Shown: positions 5,644 through 8,379 of the stretch, piece after piece | How positions within the stretch are numbered: position 1 is the first letter of the stretch | Layout of the letters: each line of letters opens with the position of its first letter | Assembly: GCA_016935775.1 (NCBI GenBank) | Contig: JAFGQF010000066.1 | Span: 1 to 8,379, forward strand | Direction of reading: 5' to 3' | Source: Caldifarciminota bacterium | GTDB lineage: Bacteria; Hydrothermota; Tepidihabitantia; Tepidihabitantales; Tepidihabitantaceae | DNA: 8,379 nucleotides | Notes under the pieces: model-generated | Database searches by the model: none | Seen by the model: only the letters and a program-made list of their open reading frames with translations | What the model was told of the DNA's origin: nothing | Made by a program: the position numbers and the translations under genes

Positions 5644-6182
5644 GGGCACTGGTCGTGTTGGCGTTGGCGCTTGCCGGCGCGGCGTTGGCCCAGCCGGCAA
5701 GGACCGGCCGCGGCCCGCTCGAGCCTGCGGAACCGGCCCGTCCCGACACCGTCAGCAGCGTGACCCCGGACAGCGCGTCCACCGACATCGCGCCCGAACC
5801 AGGCACCCTGGTCGAACCCGGCCAGCCGGCCTTTCCGAAGAAGTCGCCGGGCCGGGCGGTGCTGCTGTCGGCGCTGGTGCCGGGCGGCGGCCAGGTCTAC
5901 AACGGCGACTGGTGGAAGACGCTCGTCATCGCGCCGGCCGAGTTCGGGTTGGCGTTTTTCGCGGTGCAGGACCACCGTTCGGCATCGGCCGCGCTCGCGG
6001 CCGGCGACACTTCCCGCTACGAAGACCTGCGCGACCGGCGCAACACCCTGCTCTGGTGGACCGGGGCGGTGATGGCGGTATCGATGGCCGACGCCTGGGT
6101 GTCGGCCCAGATGTACGCCTTCGATCGGCAGATGACATTCGCGCTCGGTCCCGGGGGCGCGCAAGTCAGGTTGGAGCTGTGA
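5640..6182 (+). CDS. DUF5683-like secreted or membrane protein
   Basis: 180 residues from GTG 5640, which overlaps the previous stop as GTGA. The N-terminus MRALVVLALALAGAALA-QPA is a clear signal peptide with cleavage likely after residue 17. A Pro/Glu/Asp-rich linker (about 18-68) follows. Then comes AVLLSALVPGGGQVYNGDWWKTLVIAPAEFGLAFF (about 73-107), the pattern of DUF5683 (A...S...PG.GQ.YN...WK). After a charged stretch (110-135) there is a second hydrophobic segment, LLWWTGAVMAVSMADAWVSAQMY (about 137-159). The family's function is not known; it is usually found in the envelopes of diderm bacteria. The signal peptide and position after an OmpA-like gene suggest an envelope role. The same frame is open further upstream (from 5061), but that part is a shadow of the OmpA-like gene, and the signal peptide fixes the start. 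Confidence 0.8.
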   Translation: MRALVVLALALAGAALAQPARTGRGPLEPAEPARPDTVSSVTPDSASTDIAPEPGTLVEPGQPAFPKKSPGRAVLLSALVPGGGQVYNGDWWKTLVIAPAEFGLAFFAVQDHRSASAALAAGDTSRYEDLRDRRNTLLWWTGAVMAVSMADAWVSAQMYAFDRQMTFALGPGGAQVRLEL

Positions 6183-6856
6183 GCGCGGTCCTGACCCTCG
6201 CCATCGCCGGCCGGTTCCGGCACGACATCGTGGAGGCGATTGCCCGGCACGCGCGGGCGAGCGAGGCAGGCGGGCGGTGCAACCGCTGGCGGCTGGCCTG
6301 GTGCTACGGCACGCTGGTCCAGTCGGCCGAGGGCGGGCTGGACAGCCGCGGCCGGCTCGACCTCGGCGGGCTCGAGGAAGTCAAGACCGACATGGCGCTG
6401 CTCCGGCTCGAGACCGCGGAGCCGGGCAGGGCGCGCCAGCCGTTCGTGCGGCGCGACCGGACCGGTCCCTGGGCGTTCTGCCATGACGGCGCGGTGCGGC
6501 ACCCGGAACTGCTCGACCCGGGCAATCGCGTCGCCGAATCGTCCGACCCGAGCGAGCGGCTGTTCCTGCACGTCCTGGGTTCCTTCAAACCCGAAGACCC
6601 GGCCGAGTCACTGCGCGCCATCCACGAGGCGCTGCCGGCCGAGCCCGAGCAGAGCCTGGTGCTGATGAGCCCGGATGTGCTGGTCGCGAGCCGCTGGCAG
6701 GCGGAGGCGGGTGAGCCTGGGCTGTGGGTCGGTGAGGGGCGGATGGTGCGGCTCGTGGCGCCGTTCCGGCTCGAGCATTTCGAGCAGCTCCACTGGACCG
6801 AGATTTCCAACCGCGAGGTCCTCGCCTTTACCCGGTTCCGGCACGAACTGGAATAG
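6179..6856 (+). CDS. Degenerate class II glutamine amidotransferase-like (Ntn-hydrolase fold) protein
   Basis: 225 residues from GTG 6179, overlapping the preceding TGA as GTGA, with GGAG two bases upstream. The order of weakly conserved segments matches YafJ-type class II amidotransferases: NRWRLAW (35-41) where HGWGIA.. is usual; MALLRLETAEPG..RQPFV (72-90) where HVR.AT.G....THPF is usual; WAFCHDGAV (98-106) where WAFAHNGTI is usual; and SSDPSERLFLHVL (121-133) matching PTDSE..F..LL. The Arg of the substrate-binding strand (R76) and the SER segment are kept. The HGWG glycines and the oxyanion Asn of HNG are changed (HDG). Residue 2, the nucleophilic Cys in this family, is Ser (AGC). It may be a Ser-nucleophile hydrolase, a regulatory pseudoenzyme, or inactive. 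It is soluble, with no signal peptide, unlike its two upstream neighbours. The family assignment rests on motif order only. Confidence 0.65.
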   Translation: MSAVLTLAIAGRFRHDIVEAIARHARASEAGGRCNRWRLAWCYGTLVQSAEGGLDSRGRLDLGGLEEVKTDMALLRLETAEPGRARQPFVRRDRTGPWAFCHDGAVRHPELLDPGNRVAESSDPSERLFLHVLGSFKPEDPAESLRAIHEALPAEPEQSLVLMSPDVLVASRWQAEAGEPGLWVGEGRMVRLVAPFRLEHFEQLHWTEISNREVLAFTRFRHELE

Positions 6857-6869
6857 CCGGGCAACGCTG

Positions 6870-6932
6870 GCGGTCAGGAACCGGGAGCGAGAAACCAGAA
6901 ACCAGCAATCTGGAACCTGAAGTCAGGAACGG
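6870..6932 (+). repeat. Heptad repeat array 3 (between convergent genes)
   Basis: Nine seven-base units in phase, 63 bases. GAAACCA occurs twice in tandem (6891, 6898), GAAGTCA is at 6919, and related units such as GGAACCG (6877), GGAACCT (6912) and GGAACGG (6926) surround them. It begins 13 bases after the stop of the amidotransferase-like gene and ends at the hairpin before pilT. It is more diverged than the arrays in hutI and valS but keeps the period. Confidence 0.72.
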
Positions 6933-6944
6933 GCGCGGCGCCCG
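6930..6944. terminator. Short hairpin between convergent genes, possible bidirectional terminator
   Basis: CGGGCG / CGCCCG with a CGG loop, a six-base-pair stem located between the two convergent stop codons (6856 and 6968). It has a weak T-rich stretch (TTGATTTG, 6953-6960) on the plus side. Position favours a terminator; the short stem and poor T-tract argue against a strong one. Confidence 0.4.
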
Positions 6945-6967
6945 GACTCGGCTTGATTTGTCGCGGG

Positions 6968-8089
6968 TTAGAAGCGGCCCTTGCCGCCTGCCGACTTGGC
7001 CGTGCCGAACTCGATGAGCTCGCGGAAGCCCTTCGGGTCCATCGCCGAGGCGATCGCGGTCTCGTAGGTGAGCTTGCCCGCCCGGTAGAGCTCGGCCATG
7101 TAGGCGTCGAAGTGGATCGAGCCCTCGGCGGTGCCGGTCTGGATTGCCGAGGGAAGGTGCTCGACCTTGCGCTCGCGGATAAGGTTGCGGACCGCGGGCG
7201 TGGCGACCATCACCTCGTAGGCGCCGACCCGGCCCTTGCCGCCGGCCTTGAGCAGCAGTCGCTGGCAGAAGATGGCCAGCAGTGAAATCGAGAACTGGAT
7301 GCGGATTTGGTCGCGGATTTCGGGCGGGAAGATGTCGATGAAACGGGTGACAGTTTCCGAGGCGTTCGTCGTGTGCAGGGTGCCGATGACAAGGTGGCCC
7401 GACTCGGCGGCCCAGATGGTCGCCTCGGCGGTTGCCAGGTCGCGGATTTCGGCGACGAGGATGACGTTCGGGTTGGACCGCAGGCCCTTCATGATCGCCT
7501 CGCGGAAACTGGACACGTCGACGCCGACCTCGCGCTGGGTGATGAGCCCGTTCTTGTGGTCGTGGACGAACTCGACCGGGTCCTCGATGGTCAGCACGTG
7601 GCGCGGGCTTTCCAGGATGTAGTCCACGAAGGTCGCCTGGGTCGTGGTCTTACCCATCCCGGTGGGGCCGGTGACGAGGACGAGACCGTGGGGTCGGTCG
7701 AGCAGGCTCTTGATGCGCGGGATGAGGTGCGACGAAACGAACAGCTCCTCGAACGACAGGATGCGGCGCGGGATGAGCCGGAGCGCGAGGCCGAAGTACC
7801 CCTTCTGCTTGTAGACCGCGACCCGGAACCGGGCCATGTTGCGGAAGTTCAAGGCAAAGTCGCCGCCGCCGCCGTTGTCGATCTGGGCCCGGAGGTGGGT
7901 GACGTCCTTGGTGGCGATGTTCTTGAACCGCTCGGTCATCTCCGGGGTGAGCACCGGGCAGCCCTCGACCGGGCGCAGGTAGCCGTCAATGCGCAGGGTC
8001 GGGGGACGCCCGACCGTCATGTGCAGGTCCGAGGCATTCTTCTTGATGCACTCGGCCAGCAGGGAATCGAAGAATTCCTCGTCTGTCAC
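6968..8089 (-). CDS. pilT: Type IV pilus retraction ATPase PilT family
   Basis: 373 residues, normal for PilT/PilU, a hexameric cytoplasmic ATPase that depolymerises type IV pili and powers twitching. Seen: N-terminal ASDLHMTVGRPPTLRIDGYL (19-38, the classic PilT opening); Walker A GPTGMGKT (141-148; most members have GPTGSGKS/T, so Met is a mild variant); Asp box TIEDPVEF (167-174); Walker B NVILVAEIRD (208-217); His box GHLVIGTLHT (231-240); FCQRLLLKAGGKGRVGAYEVM (274-294); and AVRNLIRERK (299-308), the AIRNLIREGK-like segment. Start is GTG at 8089-8087, because a consensus promoter ends six bases upstream, giving a leaderless mRNA; the protein opening MTDEEFFDSLLAECIKKNASDLH is the expected length. 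No pilB or pilC is in the window. It could be a PilU-like paralogue. Confidence 0.95.
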   Translation of the reverse strand: MTDEEFFDSLLAECIKKNASDLHMTVGRPPTLRIDGYLRPVEGCPVLTPEMTERFKNIATKDVTHLRAQIDNGGGGDFALNFRNMARFRVAVYKQKGYFGLALRLIPRRILSFEELFVSSHLIPRIKSLLDRPHGLVLVTGPTGMGKTTTQATFVDYILESPRHVLTIEDPVEFVHDHKNGLITQREVGVDVSSFREAIMKGLRSNPNVILVAEIRDLATAEATIWAAESGHLVIGTLHTTNASETVTRFIDIFPPEIRDQIRIQFSISLLAIFCQRLLLKAGGKGRVGAYEVMVATPAVRNLIRERKVEHLPSAIQTGTAEGSIHFDAYMAELYRAGKLTYETAIASAMDPKGFRELIEFGTAKSAGGKGRF

Positions 8090-8095
8090 AGGCGG

Positions 8096-8123
8096 ATTAT
8101 AGGAGTGACGACAACCCTGTCAA
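8096..8123 (-). promoter_or_regulatory. Consensus sigma70-type promoter of pilT
   Basis: On the minus strand, TTGACA (8123-8118), a 16-base spacer, and TATAAT (8101-8096): both boxes are full consensus matches. The pilT GTG start is six bases further on. It lies in the 48-base gap after the upstream gene's stop, so pilT can be transcribed independently. The mRNA would be leaderless. Confidence 0.85.
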
Positions 8124-8137
8124 GGAATCGTGGTGGC

Positions 8138-8379
8138 TCACAGGTCGGCCGGAAGCTCTTTCATCCGGCGATAGCTGAAGACGGGGCCGTCCTTGCAGAC
8201 GTAGACCTCGCCGACGTTGCACCGGCCGCACTTGCCGATGCCGCACTTCATTCGGTTCTCCAGCGAGACGAACACCCGGTCGGGCGGGAAGCCCAGCTCC
8301 TCGAGCACCGGGTGGGTGAAGCGGAGCATTATCGGCGGGCCGCAGACCAGCGCCACCGCGTTCGAGGCCGCGGGCGCGA
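8138..8379 (-). CDS. Gamma-subunit-type FAD/NAD(P)-binding protein with 2Fe-2S cysteines, N-terminal part outside window
   Basis: Only the last 80 residues are present; the frame is open to the right edge, beyond the GTG at 8356. Seen: VALVCGPPIMLRFTHPVL, the NAD-binding CGPP.M motif of ferredoxin-reductase-like proteins; then a cysteine set with spacing C-x4-C-x2-C-x7-C (CGIGKCGRC...YVC) followed by KDGPVFSYRRMKELPADL. The short x7 spacing and the KDGPVF ending are those of the gamma subunit of sulfhydrogenase-type NiFe hydrogenases and of anaerobic sulfite reductase subunit B. In PyrK, the related dihydroorotate dehydrogenase subunit, the last spacing is longer. The role would be electron transfer between NAD(P)H and a partner complex via FAD and a 2Fe-2S cluster. 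Partner subunits would lie to the right of the window. Confidence 0.85.
   Translation of the reverse strand, partial: APAASNAVALVCGPPIMLRFTHPVLEELGFPPDRVFVSLENRMKCGIGKCGRCNVGEVYVCKDGPVFSYRRMKELPADL

Noticed and set aside
5912..6178. Upstream extension of the amidotransferase-like frame
   Set aside because: It is a shadow of the DUF5683-like gene; GTG 6179 with stop overlap and a nearby GGAG is the better start, though the absence of Cys2 leaves some doubt.
8124..8132. Possible fourth copy of the palindromic element next to the pilT promoter (GGAATCGTG)
   Set aside because: Only nine bases match one arm in reverse orientation, with no second arm nearby; probably chance.

Overview
This is a GC-rich bacterial chromosomal window carrying ordinary housekeeping genes, overlaid with two families of short dispersed repeats. 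A TonB-free OmpA-type envelope protein, a PilT pilus motor and a hydrogenase/sulfite-reductase-type flavoprotein subunit suggest a diderm, probably anaerobic bacterium. The repeat style and absence of familiar gene order would fit an uncultured candidate phylum (a WOR-3-like lineage is a guess). No gene here fixes the taxonomy.

Layout: (1) 1-1264 (+) is the 3' part of hutI (imidazolonepropionase). Its frame is open to the left edge and is interrupted, without a stop, by about 130 bases of repeat DNA. (2) 1265-1570 is a gene-free stretch with a terminator-like hairpin, two more GC-rich palindromes, a copy of a 43-base palindromic element, and a promoter. (3) 1571-2314 (+) is a VTT/DedA-type membrane protein. 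(4) 2369-6856 (+) is a tightly overlapping four-gene operon: valS, an OmpA/MotB-like envelope protein, a DUF5683-like secreted or membrane protein, and a degenerate class II glutamine amidotransferase-like protein. (5) 6857-6967 is a convergent gap holding a heptad repeat array and a small hairpin. (6) 6968-8089 (-) is pilT with a consensus promoter. (7) 8138 to the right edge (-) is the C-terminal end of a gamma-subunit-type FAD/NAD-binding protein with a 2Fe-2S cysteine set.

The most interesting signals are not genes. First, a palindromic element (arms GGGACACGATCCC and GGGTCATGTCCC, 43-44 bases) occurs three times, in hutI, in valS and between genes. Two copies sit inside protein-coding genes without breaking the frame. 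The arms show compensatory changes, and the element has no stop codon in any forward frame. Second, a seven-base periodic repeat (units like GAAGTCA) occurs three times, again in hutI, in valS and between genes, and also keeps the genes open. This resembles in principle the Rickettsia palindromic elements that insert into proteins. Third, all three visible promoters have a -35/-10 pair with a 16-base spacer, and the start codon lies only 6-9 bases after the -10 box. First genes are therefore probably translated from leaderless mRNAs, while internal operon genes have Shine-Dalgarno-like sequences or stop/start overlaps.
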